Assembly (NCBI GenBank): GCA_019649035.1
Contig: BMAT01007851.1
Location: 233,937-264,553 of the forward strand
Source of the DNA: Elysia marginata
Taxonomy: Eukaryota; Mollusca; Gastropoda; Plakobranchidae
DNA length: 30,617 nucleotides
Reading direction: 5' to 3'
In this document: piece after piece, positions 20,943 to 30,279 of the stretch
Layout of the letters: each line of letters opens with the position of its first letter
How positions within the stretch are numbered: position 1 is the first letter of the stretch
Program-made: the position numbers and the translations under genes
The notes under the pieces: generated by a model
What the model was told of the DNA's origin: nothing
Database searches by the model: none
Seen by the model: the letters and a program-made list of their open reading frames with translations, nothing else

Positions 20943-23493
20943 TCGAATTCCTTTCATTGTATCATTTTGTGATTTATAAGCATTAGAGGCTGTGCTTTTG
21001 TATTTGTAATATATTTCTATTTCTCTTACTCCCTGGATGTCTCTCATTTGCTTTAATTTCAAACAAGGTTCACCTTCATACTTCTCTCGAGTTCTCATTT
21101 TCTCTTCTGGTCTCTTATCTTCTTATAAGTACAAGCATAATCGCACTATGGTTCAGACTTCGCCTCTCTGCATAAGAATCTTCCAGAATTAAACAGCACG
21201 AAAGAAACGCTTCTTGCAACACTTGACCAAGTGCAGAGCTTATAGTGCTTTTCACCAAGTCCTCGACTAGACATTCCAACCGTTATACTTTCTTCATTGA
21301 AAGAGGAGCATCTGTTTAAAACAGCACTTCACTCTGGCACATTGAGAAAATCTTCCTTGACCTATGATAGTCGGTGACTCATTAAACACCGGTATTAAGT
21401 GATGAACTGGCAGCCTGGTTAAGCTAGAATTCAAACTTCATAACTTAAAATTTTCAATCCGAGTATTTACTGTCACATGCAAGATCCTTTAGTCGAATTC
21501 AATTTGTTTTATACATTGTGTTGTCTTTAATAGGACAAAAGAGGGTAGAAAAAAATAAAACGTAAATCGTACACTGGTGGGATTTCTTCTCGCTTTCTCA
21601 GCGCCCACTGCCACTACAGGGAGACAATTCTAGCCTAGTTATCCAATTACTGTGAGAACACTTCAAAATCTCTTGTCTAAAAATCCACTCTTCTCCTCCC
21701 ACCCCATCGCCTTTCCAAAGCAAATAGTCATATAGCGTAGCCCATGTCAAGCCTTTCCAGGGCCGCTTGGGGGGCGATGCTAGAAGATTGCATTTAGCGG
21801 ATGCCAGCTCGTCTCTTCATTTGTGGAGAGCACAATTGTTGGACACTTCCTGTTGACGCCTGGTTGGCGATGCATCGATTGTTTGTAAAGCTGGCCAGCT
21901 CACTAGAAGTTATTTTGATCTCTTCGCCTGCTCCGTATCATTAGCTCAGAGCAAATTTGGATGGGGGTCTTAAATACTTCGTTTTCAGGGTTCTCTAAAA
22001 AAGTACTTTATATCACCAAAACGACTTAAGCTCGGCAAATTATCTTAATATAGCGGAGTTCTTCCATAAGATCAGTTAGTACTTTGTTGAAAAATAACTT
22101 CGTTGAGTAATGTATGATGATTTTCGGTACATTAAGAAGCAAGGTAGACACACACGCATGTTTTGTTGAAGGGACATATGTGACAAAGAGAAGCAGAGAT
22201 AGACAGAGAAAAACAAGGATAGACAGAGACGCTTGGCGCACCAAAAATATAATTTCAACATGATATAGATCGGTCATAAAGTACCTCATGGGCTGCTCTA
22301 TAGAGAAAATTAATCTTCAAAAATCGATACTCAAAGTCCATGCATGGAGACGGAGGCAAAACTATTGAATGGAGAACAAACGGGAGAGAGAATAGACATG
22401 AGGAGGGAGGAGCTGGGCGATGACAAGACGAAAGTGGTCCCATCTTAAACCAGGCAGGCAGTGATAAATAACTTCCACCAGAAATCGATGAAGACGCCTG
22501 GTGTCTGCCCGAGGAGCAAGTTAGATACAATCCGACTGTCGCAAGTAGTGATTGGGGATGGGGGGGAGCACAGTCTGATGGTTGTGGTACCGACATACCG
22601 CCGCCAGCAAATCTGACAAGCATACCATCTCTTCTGCCAAGGTTTCGTCTTTTCCCTGTTCTCCGTGAAACCACCGACCCAACCGTCTCGGCAGCTGAGA
22701 AGGAGGGAGAAGGTGGGGAGGAGGTTAGCCAAGGAGTTTGCTCTCCACCCTCGTGTCTTCTCAGACCAAGGAATATAATTACAACAAAATCAATGATGGC
22801 ACCACCTCGCAGCGTCTCAGCCCCTGGTGGCTCAATGTCTTGGCTAGGATCAGAGAGGGCAGAGACGGGAGAGCGAAGATGCTGAGTGGTTTCTTGACCA
22901 ATCAGGAGCGGCTCTTTAGTTTGTTTATGGCACGGAGAGACAGTCATGGAATGATGCTATTGGCCAGAAAAGTCTGTTAAGCTATTGGTCAAGAAATTTG
23001 TTAAGCTTAAGTTAATCTACTGAAAACAGTTTTGAGACTTCTTTTTGACTAACTACTGTACTTACATAATTTCAACAAACAAAAAACCCCAGTAAGGAAT
23101 GGAGATTGGTGAAAATTACGTTTTCTCACAATAATAAAAGTGATACTTTAGAAGTGTTAGCACCAATCTCAGGCAATAAAAAACTTAGCTTGAGTAGTTA
23201 AAAGAAGTAAGAGACTCACAAATTCACACACACTTTCACAATCATTTTAACGGCAAGTCTTTTGTGTGATATTTTCTAGGCTTGACTGGTCTCCTGACAT
23301 CCAAAAGGTTAAAAATTAGAAACTAACAGTATTCTTTTATTATTTTGTTTTTGGTCTGGTCAACCTGCAATCTATTTACAGCTCAATAGGGACATTGACA
23401 GATCTTCTCATTATGCTAGACTGGCACACATTAACTGTTGCTCCTCTATAAAAAGAAAAGGTGAATTGGTTGGTAATGGCCTGTCCAGGAACC

Positions 23494-23553
23494 CATATAA
23501 AGCGGTTAGAGCATTGTAGAATAATAGACGCTATACGAAAAGCGCCTTTATAG
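23494..23553 (+). mobile_element. L2-like LINE/SINE 3' tail fragment
   Basis: The sequence ATATAAAGCGGTTAGAGCA...AATAGACGCTATACG parallels the tail of the minus-strand SINE at 30280-30329 and the general GTAAAGCGCTT...GCGCTATA pattern of L2-type tails. Only the last 60 or so bases are recognisable. It ends about 65 bases before exon B. Confidence 0.5.
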
Positions 23554-23618
23554 GGTTTTTTCGTACATTATACCAAACATATCTTTATCTTACTCCCAAA
23601 TTTGTGTTTCGTTCTCAG

Positions 23619-23804
23619 GTTCCTCAGAACTTTTTGGTGGCTACCCAAGCTGCTTTGCGGGAGTTCTTCAAGTCCGTGCAGGCTAACAAAGACTCGGAGC
23701 CGTCATGGAAGAAAGCCATCTACAAGATCATCGCCCGCATGGACGAGACCCTGCCAGACTTCTTCAAGGCCCCTAACTGGATGGAACAGCTGGGAGACCA
23801 GTAG
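23619..23804 (+). CDS. pros: prospero/PROX1 homologue, last coding exon (C-terminal half of Prospero domain and stop)
   Basis: This exon opens directly after TTCGTTCTCAG (AG at 23617-23618) in phase 0 and encodes 61 residues before TAG at 23802-23804. It starts VPQNFLVATQAALREFF, runs through KDSEPSWKKAIYKIIARMDE and ends FKAPNWMEQLGDQ. Vertebrate PROX1 ends with the matching VPERFLEV, LREFF, SWKKAIYKVI and FKSPNCLQEL blocks, so the reading frame and stop are well supported. In the family this segment completes the helical Prospero domain, which packs against the homeodomain as one structural unit and in Drosophila masks a nuclear export signal. It joins to exon A across a 4331-base intron to give VPQNF directly after NQIE, as in the family. 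The tail after the last conserved leucine is only GDQ. There is no sign of decay, so this looks like a working gene. Confidence 0.97.
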   Translation, partial: VPQNFLVATQAALREFFKSVQANKDSEPSWKKAIYKIIARMDETLPDFFKAPNWMEQLGDQ

Positions 23805-24021
23805 CTTTCCTTGTCTCTAGACTCAAGAAGATCCACGGTTTACTTTTCTTGGCAAACCAGACCATGGCCTGGGGACAGGGGTATTACGAAGCTTTCATCA
23901 ACGCTAGGTTACGAGTGGAAAAGCCTTGAAATGACTTGAGTGTACCCGTTGATGATATACAATACTACAACACAGCTGGTATGATGGCTGGCCTTATTTA
24001 TCAATCAGTGACAAACAATAG

Positions 24022-24030
24022 TTATTTATT
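24022..24030 (+). promoter_or_regulatory. AU-rich element nonamer in the 3' UTR
   Basis: The sequence is exactly TTATTTATT, the classic nonamer recognised by ARE-binding proteins of the TTP/ZFP36 and ELAV/HuR families. A near copy, TTATTTATC, lies at about 23995-24003. Such elements set mRNA half-life. Whether this one acts is inference. Confidence 0.5.
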
Positions 24031-24104
24031 TTCTTAAGAAACTTTGAGTGTTTGCTATCTTCCTAAGATACCGGCAAATCTTTCTAACTCCATACGAAGA
24101 GGAG

Positions 24105-24111
24105 TACCTCA
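24105..24111 (+). promoter_or_regulatory. let-7-type 7mer-A1 seed match in the 3' UTR
   Basis: TACCTCA pairs with let-7 nucleotides 2-7 and carries the A opposite position 1. let-7 is conserved throughout bilaterians. One short match is weak evidence and needs conservation. Confidence 0.25.
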
Positions 24112-24204
24112 AAGAAACTCTCCCCCACCCCTCTCCAAATGAAAGTAAGAGGAACCTAAGACATTATAATTAAAACTCGTTGAATGGCTTGTTACCAACT
24201 AACT

Positions 24205-24258
24205 GTGTGTGGGTGTGAGAGTGTGTGTGAGAGAGAGAGCGAGAGAGAGAGAGAGGGG
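24205..24258 (+). repeat. GT/GA microsatellite in the 3' UTR
   Basis: A compound tract of GTGT, GAGTGTGT and (GA)n ends in a short G run. It is part of the predicted transcript. Confidence 0.85.
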
Positions 24259-24303
24259 GGCGGTGAAAGAGAGCTACAGATGCTCAATGAAGAGATGACA
24301 CGT

Positions 24304-24315
24304 GTTACGCGTAAC
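24304..24315. repeat. 12-bp perfect palindrome GTTACGCGTAAC in the 3' UTR
   Basis: The 12-mer equals its own reverse complement. It is flanked by ACAC on the left (beyond a GT bulge) and GTGT on the right, which lengthens the possible stem. A CACGTG E-box overlaps its left edge at 24299-24304. The CG-rich core stands out in AT-rich surroundings. Confidence 0.6.
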
Positions 24316-24634
24316 GTGTAATCTTTGTTGTTCAGAATAATCGCTTCGCTGACACGACGTGCTAGTATCGGACATACTACCCTATCGATGTTATCGCCGG
24401 CCTCATTCCTTCAAGATTCCTTTCTTTTCATAGCATTCCTTTAAGAAAGTGTGTTCAATTCGATAACTTCTTCCTCTTACCAGTAGCGGTAGTTTCTTGT
24501 CTAATATGACGCCGTGTTCACCAAACAAACTTTGAGCCTGTGCGGTTCTTTTTGTCAGAGGAATTAAATGCACGTTTCCCTATACACTCCTTGATACCAA
24601 ATATTTCCGGCCAGTAAGAATTTGCATAATATTT

Positions 24635-24640
24635 AATAAA
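24635..24640 (+). terminator. candidate polyadenylation signal AATAAA (proximal)
   Basis: The hexamer lies in TATTTAATAAATTTCA. The downstream sequence contains GTGTGACAC about 20 bases on. If used, it would give a shorter 3' UTR lacking the Pumilio-type site but keeping the AU-rich nonamers. Confidence 0.3.
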
Positions 24641-24754
24641 TTTCATAAAATGGCTAGTGTGACACATCCTGTTCTCTGGGAATTTATTAGAATTTTTCTC
24701 TGTTCACACAGTCATATCCAATGCTTGTTTCGTTTCACCTTGACTGTGTCAAAC

Positions 24755-24762
24755 TGTATATA
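24755..24762 (+). promoter_or_regulatory. Pumilio-type recognition element in the 3' UTR
   Basis: TGTATATA matches the UGUANAUA consensus of PUF-family proteins on the sense strand of the presumed 3' UTR, upstream of the two distal poly(A) signals. In AT-rich sequence an 8-mer can occur by chance. Confidence 0.4.
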
Positions 24763-24816
24763 TAAATGCATTCCTAAATGGACGAGAATGTTTTTTTTTT
24801 CATTTATATAAATGAC

Positions 24817-24822
24817 AATAAA
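24817..24822 (+). terminator. candidate polyadenylation signal AATAAA (middle)
   Basis: A canonical hexamer lies in ATGACAATAAATTGTA and is followed by TTTTTCTGT. It is only 81 bases before the distal signal, so the two may define one heterogeneous 3' end. Confidence 0.4.
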
Positions 24823-24897
24823 TTGTATTTTTCTGTAGAATCTTTTTCCTTTGCCCCTCAAACAAAACGTTATGTTGGCAATCAATGTCAATAACTA

Positions 24898-24903
24898 AAT
24901 AAA
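24898..24903 (+). terminator. candidate polyadenylation signal AATAAA (distal)
   Basis: This is a canonical AATAAA about 1.1 kb after the stop, followed within 15-35 bases by T-rich and GT-containing sequence (GATTTTGTTTTC, then AAGTGT). It is my preferred 3' end of the transcript, but use cannot be proved from sequence. Confidence 0.45.
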
Positions 24904-27390
24904 TTAAGATTTTGTTTTCTATGACAAAGTGTACCATTAAATCTTTTGTCACATGCCATCAAAATATCATCTTATATTCAAACATGTCCTTGTACTCTGT
25001 AATACACGCTGTAATATTGTTGTAACGCAGGAAGCATAATAATAATAATGCTGGACGATTTTCTTTTTCCTGCAACATTTTTTCAATCCTTCTCCATCCA
25101 TATTATTTTTTTGTTGTTGTCTCTACAGAAAATCCTAAAAGACGTTTCCATTTCAAAATGCGTACAGGTATAAGTAGTTTTACCGAATTGCAAGCTCTTT
25201 TTAAATTCTTGTCGTGCTTAGACCTCCCTAACATTGGAGCCTAAAGTCAGAGTTCTTTACTAATGGGACATAACAGTTGGAATTTTTTTTCCATGCGAGT
25301 TTTAAAAAAGGACTTGTCTGGGCATGAATTTAAGTATTCGTTAATATAAAAAAGCAGCTCTGTCCAATCTATTTCAACCTCAGAAGCATACAAAGTTAAG
25401 AATAGCCCTCATGCGCAAGTAATCGTTCGAACGATTCCGGTGTATTTTAATCGATGAACTTGGAACGCCAGGAGAGAGGAGTGAAATATTGTAAAGAGAG
25501 GAGTGTCCAGTAAAGTAAATTATAAAAATATGATTGCAGTCCTTTGTTCTCCCCCATGTCATATCCCCATTCCCCCCCCCCCCTAGTCCGTAGCTGGCTT
25601 GTTTAAAATGTCGTTTACACTGTATGAGTTTCTCTCGTCTCAGGGGATATTCGCCTGGCAATAAATGGCTGGATAATGCAATAACATTCAACCTTAGATT
25701 TTTAACATTCTTTTGTGCACTTTATTGTTTCTGTTTCATTGAACGTCGCTTCAAACAAACAGAAATGATTTTTTAATGTCATATTCTTTTTTATTTTGGT
25801 CTTTTTCGGAGGAGAGAAAGGAGGGGGTGTAAATAGAATTATGGTTATATTGCTTTTGTTAGAGATATTTATATATTGCTCTATGTTGGCACTGTGGATA
25901 ATCAAACTAAAAAGCGTTGCCCCTTTGTTGAGATGAAATTATCAAAAGAAGCAAATTTTCTACTTCAGACGCACCAGTTAAATGTTTTATATGGTACCAT
26001 TTCATGAGACGAATGGTAAATATTGTTGTTTGATCTTGTAATCTAATCAGTGCTGCGATGGAAGCTGCCCATGTATTACCTAGCTAGTCACAACAAAAGA
26101 AGAAAAAGTGCTCGTCTTTTCTCATTATTGTTTTCGTCCTAAGTAAGCTAATCAAGTGAAAATCCTGCGCGAAGACAGTGACGAAGGTGAGGAATAAGGC
26201 ATTTGCTACTACTTTTGTCATAATACTGACCTTTACTTCTAATATTTTGAAGTCCAAGCTATTATGAAATGCCAGATTAAGGAAATGTTTGAGCATTTTC
26301 TACTAGTCGTTTATCTAGTCTAGGCTCAAGTCTGGGGAGTGGAGAGTATGACTGTATCATGTTCTGTTTGGAACTTCAATGCCGGAATCTAGACTACTAT
26401 TCATTCTGATTATTTCACCGTTAGATAAGAGGAGATTAATGGAAAGAAGCTTCCGAAATAATAAAAAAACATTGCAACTCTGAGCAAAACCAGCAGCAAT
26501 CAGCGACTGGATGAAGCGTTCTTTGGCGTTTTGTGATTAGAGTTCATCTTTTTATGTCTTTTCTCTGTCTGAGTTTAGAAACATGAAAAAGAAATGTTAC
26601 ATTCTGTATTGACACCTCCAAAATGGTTTCCAATCTACCCATAGCAAGCTTGGTGGTAAGAGTGAGTTATAAACTATACTTCAGATACTATTTGTGAGAT
26701 CAGTAGCATTCCGCCTCTCTCTCTATTATATTGTGTAAATAAGTCACCAATATGTGAAGTGCAATAACTCCTACCTTACACAATCCCCAACACGTCCTTG
26801 CTATCACCCAACATTGCTAATCTAATGGATAATCCATATTTTTGTTGTTCATGATGGTATTTAGCTTGTAAAGAGTGAAAAGTATGGTTTTCAAGCTTTA
26901 ATTTGTTCGTTATTTTTCATAATGCGTATCTAGAAACAGATCTTTCTCTTTCTGGCGGTCTAAAGTTTTTGGTGGAACTAGATGATCATATCCTTTTATG
27001 CAACAAAAAAAAATCCAAACCAAAAACATGTACCGCTACTTTTGATGACATGCAAAATGAGGTTAATTTTGTGAGTTTTCACCTTTCGCTGTGCCACTCG
27101 AAACTTCCTGCATGGATTTCATGTACATATAAAAATGTAGTCGGGTTTGATCACGACATGCACTCTTTGTATCTATCAAAAGAAAACTGAATAAAACATA
27201 AGAGAGAGAAGAAAAAAAAACGTTGGTATACAGTTGGTTAATTTATGTCTTTGGACTTGGAATAGAAGCAGACAACAAGATACCAGGAAGTCTGGTTTAA
27301 GTCTATGTGAAAAGTTTTTGGCTTCAAAGGAAAGGCTTCTTTTTCATCATGTTGAGAAAAGAGCCTGAAAGAGTAAGCCTGTATATGTGT

Positions 27391-27441
27391 ATGATAGAGA
27401 GAGAGGGGGGAGATATAGAGAGAGGAAGAGAGAGAGACATT
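27391..27441 (+). repeat. GA-rich microsatellite
   Basis: GAGAGAGAGGGGGGAGATATAGAGAG-type purine sequence. Confidence 0.88.
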
Positions 27442-27520
27442 TCAGAAAAAAAAAAACTGGAAGTGAACGAAGTGATGATTTAAAGAATGAATCGTGTTCT
27501 CATTTTAGTTTGTACATAGT

Positions 27521-27700
27521 ACACACTGTTATACATGTGTCGCTGTGTTCTTTTGACAAGCACAGTAGTTACACACGTGTAGCTGTGTTCTTTTGACAAG
27601 CACAGTAGTAACACATGTGTAGCTGTGTTCTTTTGACAGGCACAGTAATTACGCACGTGTGGCTGTGTTCGTTTGGCGAGCTCAGTAGTTATGCTCGAGT
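27521..27700 (+). repeat. minisatellite, about 4.5 units of exactly 40 bp
   Basis: Units begin at 27541, 27581, 27621 and 27661, after a partial unit at 27521-27540. Each has GCTGTGTTC, GACAAGCACAGTAGTTA (varied) and an E-box-like hexamer near its end. Successive hexamers read CATGTG, CACGTG, CATGTG, CACGTG and then CTCGAG. Within a unit CTGTG and CACAG can form a stem, with CTT/AAG inside it. The last unit is the most diverged. The period is not a multiple of three and no coding role is apparent. Confidence 0.96.
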
Positions 27701-28389
27701 AAAAGGCAATGAAGAATTTTATATATTTTGAAACATACAAATTATGATGTAACATTATTTATTTTACAAAATGCAATCCCACATGGAAATATGTCATAAT
27801 AATGTACATATTTTTTTTTAGATTTGCTGGCTTTTTTTTTTCTTCCAAATCATTTGTTTTTTTTGTACCGTTTTTACAAAGGGAAAAATTATACTTTAAA
27901 TGTTCCGCACATGATTGAAAGCATAATAAAAAGCATTCCATAATAATCGAACGAATCAAAATTAGATTTTATTTTTTGTGCGTTACCCTTGTGAGGAGCT
28001 TTGTTTTAAGACGTTAGTCAAACCAAATCGAAATATTCCTTAATGAAATGCGAAATAACATATATCTATTCCTCTTAATATGATTTTTAGCAAGATTAGC
28101 AAAATGTAAATTATTTCTATTACTGTGATAAAGACAAGAATCAAATATAGATTATTCCATATAGGTTAAAATGATTTCCAGCTCTCAGAAAACATTCCCA
28201 CCTTCATGGCACCCTGCCAATAATTTTGAAACAACAAACCTAGTAACACTATGGTCGAGCAGGCCATAGGAATCTTATATGAACGAAAATATTATTGAAA
28301 TGTTAAAAATCCTTCTATAGATGAAGACTTCTATAAGGCTACACCGGAACACTGTTAAGTTGTGAGATGGTCAAAATGCGCTTCTCTCT

Positions 28390-28458
28390 GGGGAATTTCC
28401 CGTAGAGTCGATAGCTATCGCGCACAGTCAATCACTGTGCTGTGTTTTGGGAAATTCC
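28390..28458. promoter_or_regulatory. nested palindromes flanked by two inverted kappaB-like sites
   Basis: GGGGAATTTCCC (28390-28401) and GGGAAATTCC (28449-28458) both fit the Rel/NF-kappaB consensus GGGRNNYYCC. They include 10-bp inverted arms (28392-28401 and 28449-28458). Between them lie the perfect 12-bp palindrome CGATAGCTATCG (28409-28420) and the hairpin GCACAGT-CAATC-ACTGTGC (28422-28440). The whole can fold into an outer stem with two inner stem-loops. It lies about 3.5 kb after the predicted poly(A) sites and has no neighbouring gene in view. Confidence 0.6.
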
Positions 28459-29125
28459 GATATTAAACACAATATTCTAGACAGATCTGTCCCGAACTAG
28501 GCTGAGATCGAGAATCAAAAAATTATAAAGCGTTTTATTGAAAAAAAAAACTTTGAAAAAATTTTTACCCCCTTGGCTTGATCAGAATACCGTATGCTTT
28601 TACTCATGCGTTTTACAACAGTTTTACTTTGAATAATTTCAGACATGTATAGAAAATGAGAAGGTATTTGGTGTCACTCCCCAAACACTAAAACACAGAA
28701 CACTTGCAATACATTTTCATCAATTCAATTGCTGTATATATAAGATCTTTAAGAAATTAAAAAATGTATTGAGAAATCTTTGAAATTGCATGTTCTTATA
28801 CCTTCTGGATACATTCTGTTCGTCATGCCTTCATTCTTCCCTTCCTCCTCCCTCTACTACCTCTTTTCCCACCTCCTCATTTAATCATTCCTCATGATGC
28901 ACGCAACTGGTTCAAGCTATTTCTCACGTTTTGTTTTCATTTCTCCATACAGAAATAAAAAGTTCTATAAACATGGCGATCGATTTTACTGGCTTTTTAT
29001 AATTTTTGTTGTAATTCTTTGTGTGTAATAATTCTTACAGTTATATTAACGCAAGTTGTTGCTATCGTATCACGTGTGTTGTGGCTTTTTACACTTGATA
29101 GTTTTGAGATAATTTTGTGTTTTGC

Positions 29126-29147
29126 TGTTGTTGTTGTTGTTGTTGTG
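29126..29147 (+). repeat. (GTT)n microsatellite
   Basis: About seven GTT triplets occur in a row. Confidence 0.95.
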
Positions 29148-29200
29148 GATTTCAAATCTTTAGATTAAATACTGTTTCTTTATTAGTTTCTCTGTTTGTA

Positions 29201-29381
29201 GGTTTGTGTTGACTTTCATTATGCTACTTTGTTGTGGCTGTGTTTTGCAACGAGGGAGTTTTGTGTTGGCTATCAACGTGCTACTTTGTTGTGGCTGTGT
29301 TTTGTGTTTTGTAAAGAGGGAATTTTGTGTTGGCTGTCAACGTGCTACTTTGTTGTGGCTGTGTTCTGTGCGATTTGCAAC
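29201..29381 (+). repeat. minisatellite, three units of 57-64 bp
   Basis: CTACTTTGTTGTGGCTGTGTT recurs at 29224, 29281 and 29345, each preceded by TTTGTGTTG and, in units 2 and 3, by TCAACGTG. Unit 2 has an extra GTGTTTT-type insertion, which explains the unequal periods. Open frames across it are short and not conserved-looking. Confidence 0.95.
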
Positions 29382-30279
29382 CATGTTGTCAAAAATACAA
29401 ATGGAACATAGAAAGAGAACGAGCTCATTTTGAAAGAATCTTCGCAAGTAGAAAGGCAGCTCACAAAGAACCTATGTCTTAAATTGACTTATAGAGATGA
29501 AAAGGAAAAAAGACGGCGTTGATTTTAGATGGTAATTTATTTCTCATTTCAGGCTGTGTCAAAATGCCGTGCATCTTTAGGTTTAGATGGGAAACAAAGT
29601 ATTTTCAGAAATTATAGAGAAAATAACAATAGTGTTATCGAGATTCTATGTTATGACTTTCTGAAATTGTATCATAATGCTCTTTCATAAATTTTAAATG
29701 AATAGATCGAGAAACACGGAAACGGTGACATTTAAAATCTGTAAATTGTGGTGTTGGATAAAATTTTTGTCCATCACAACCGACAGATTTTCATTTATAT
29801 TTTTCTCTTATATTATTGAATCCGTAAGATCTTTTTGTTTGTTTTTTTTTCGGATATTATTTTCAACAGTACCACATTATATAGTTTGAGAGGGACACAA
29901 GGTAAGAGCATTTAAATGACAGTCTTTTTTTTTATCAATTCCTTAAAATACTTTGTCCACCATCACAAACCGACAGAATCACCACCTTTTCTAACTGCCT
30001 CATTTATATATGAAGAGAAATAGGTGTGTAGCAGTAAAACTGTCTCACAGCCAAGACCTAAATATGATTTTTTTTTCTCAGAAATCGCAAAGAAATTATG
30101 CGAAATGATAAGGGTTTGTCATATCTCTATGTACGAATAAAATTACTCTCATAAATGTCTTGCTAGTGCTGCCTAAAAATAAAAAAGACATTTCATTTAG
30201 TGTGACAAGCCACTAAGGGTGCAGGACCTATGATAAGAATAGTAAAGGAAAGGACAAGAAATCTAGACCGTAGTTAATT

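Larger units (their letters stand above)
19288..23618 (+). other. last intron of the prospero homologue (4331 bases, GT-AG)
   Basis: The donor GTGAGA at 19288 and the acceptor TTCGTTCTCAG ending at 23618 delimit a phase-0 intron inside the Prospero domain. Its position, between QIE and VPQNF, fits the family alignment. Inside I see two G-runs of quadruplex type (20135-20153, 20446-20464), a GA-rich tract (20561-20646), a hairpin (20899-20942), a GC-richer block with palindromes and Sox-like motifs (21755-21920), another GC-richer block (22380-22870) and an L2-like tail (23494-23553). No further exon with good splice sites was recognised, and no gene on the minus strand is convincing. Confidence 0.85.
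23805..24925 (+). other. putative 3' UTR of the prospero homologue
   Basis: The region follows the stop codon without an intron signal and becomes increasingly AT-rich. It contains three AATAAA hexamers (24635-24640, 24817-24822, 24898-24903). The last is followed by T- and GT-rich sequence of the kind expected downstream of a cleavage site. It also holds AU-rich element nonamers near 23995 and 24022, a let-7-type seed match, a GT/GA microsatellite at 24205-24258, a 12-bp palindrome at 24304-24315 and a Pumilio-type site at 24755-24762. The 3' end is inferred. Vertebrate PROX1 has a long 3' UTR, so the transcript could run further. Confidence 0.6.
24926..30279. other. AT-rich sequence downstream of the prospero homologue
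   Basis: No second gene is supported. Apart from the listed minisatellites, microsatellites and palindrome block, I note a C run near 25574-25584, several T runs (27810-27865) and an imperfect direct repeat of GTCCATCACAACCGACAGA (29769 against about 29955). It may be intergenic or may include a longer 3' UTR. Confidence 0.55.

Noticed and set aside
26903-27190. 95-residue open frame followed by AATAAA
   Set aside because: It has no recognisable domain, is in AT-rich sequence and has no promoter or splice context. The AATAAA is likely coincidence.
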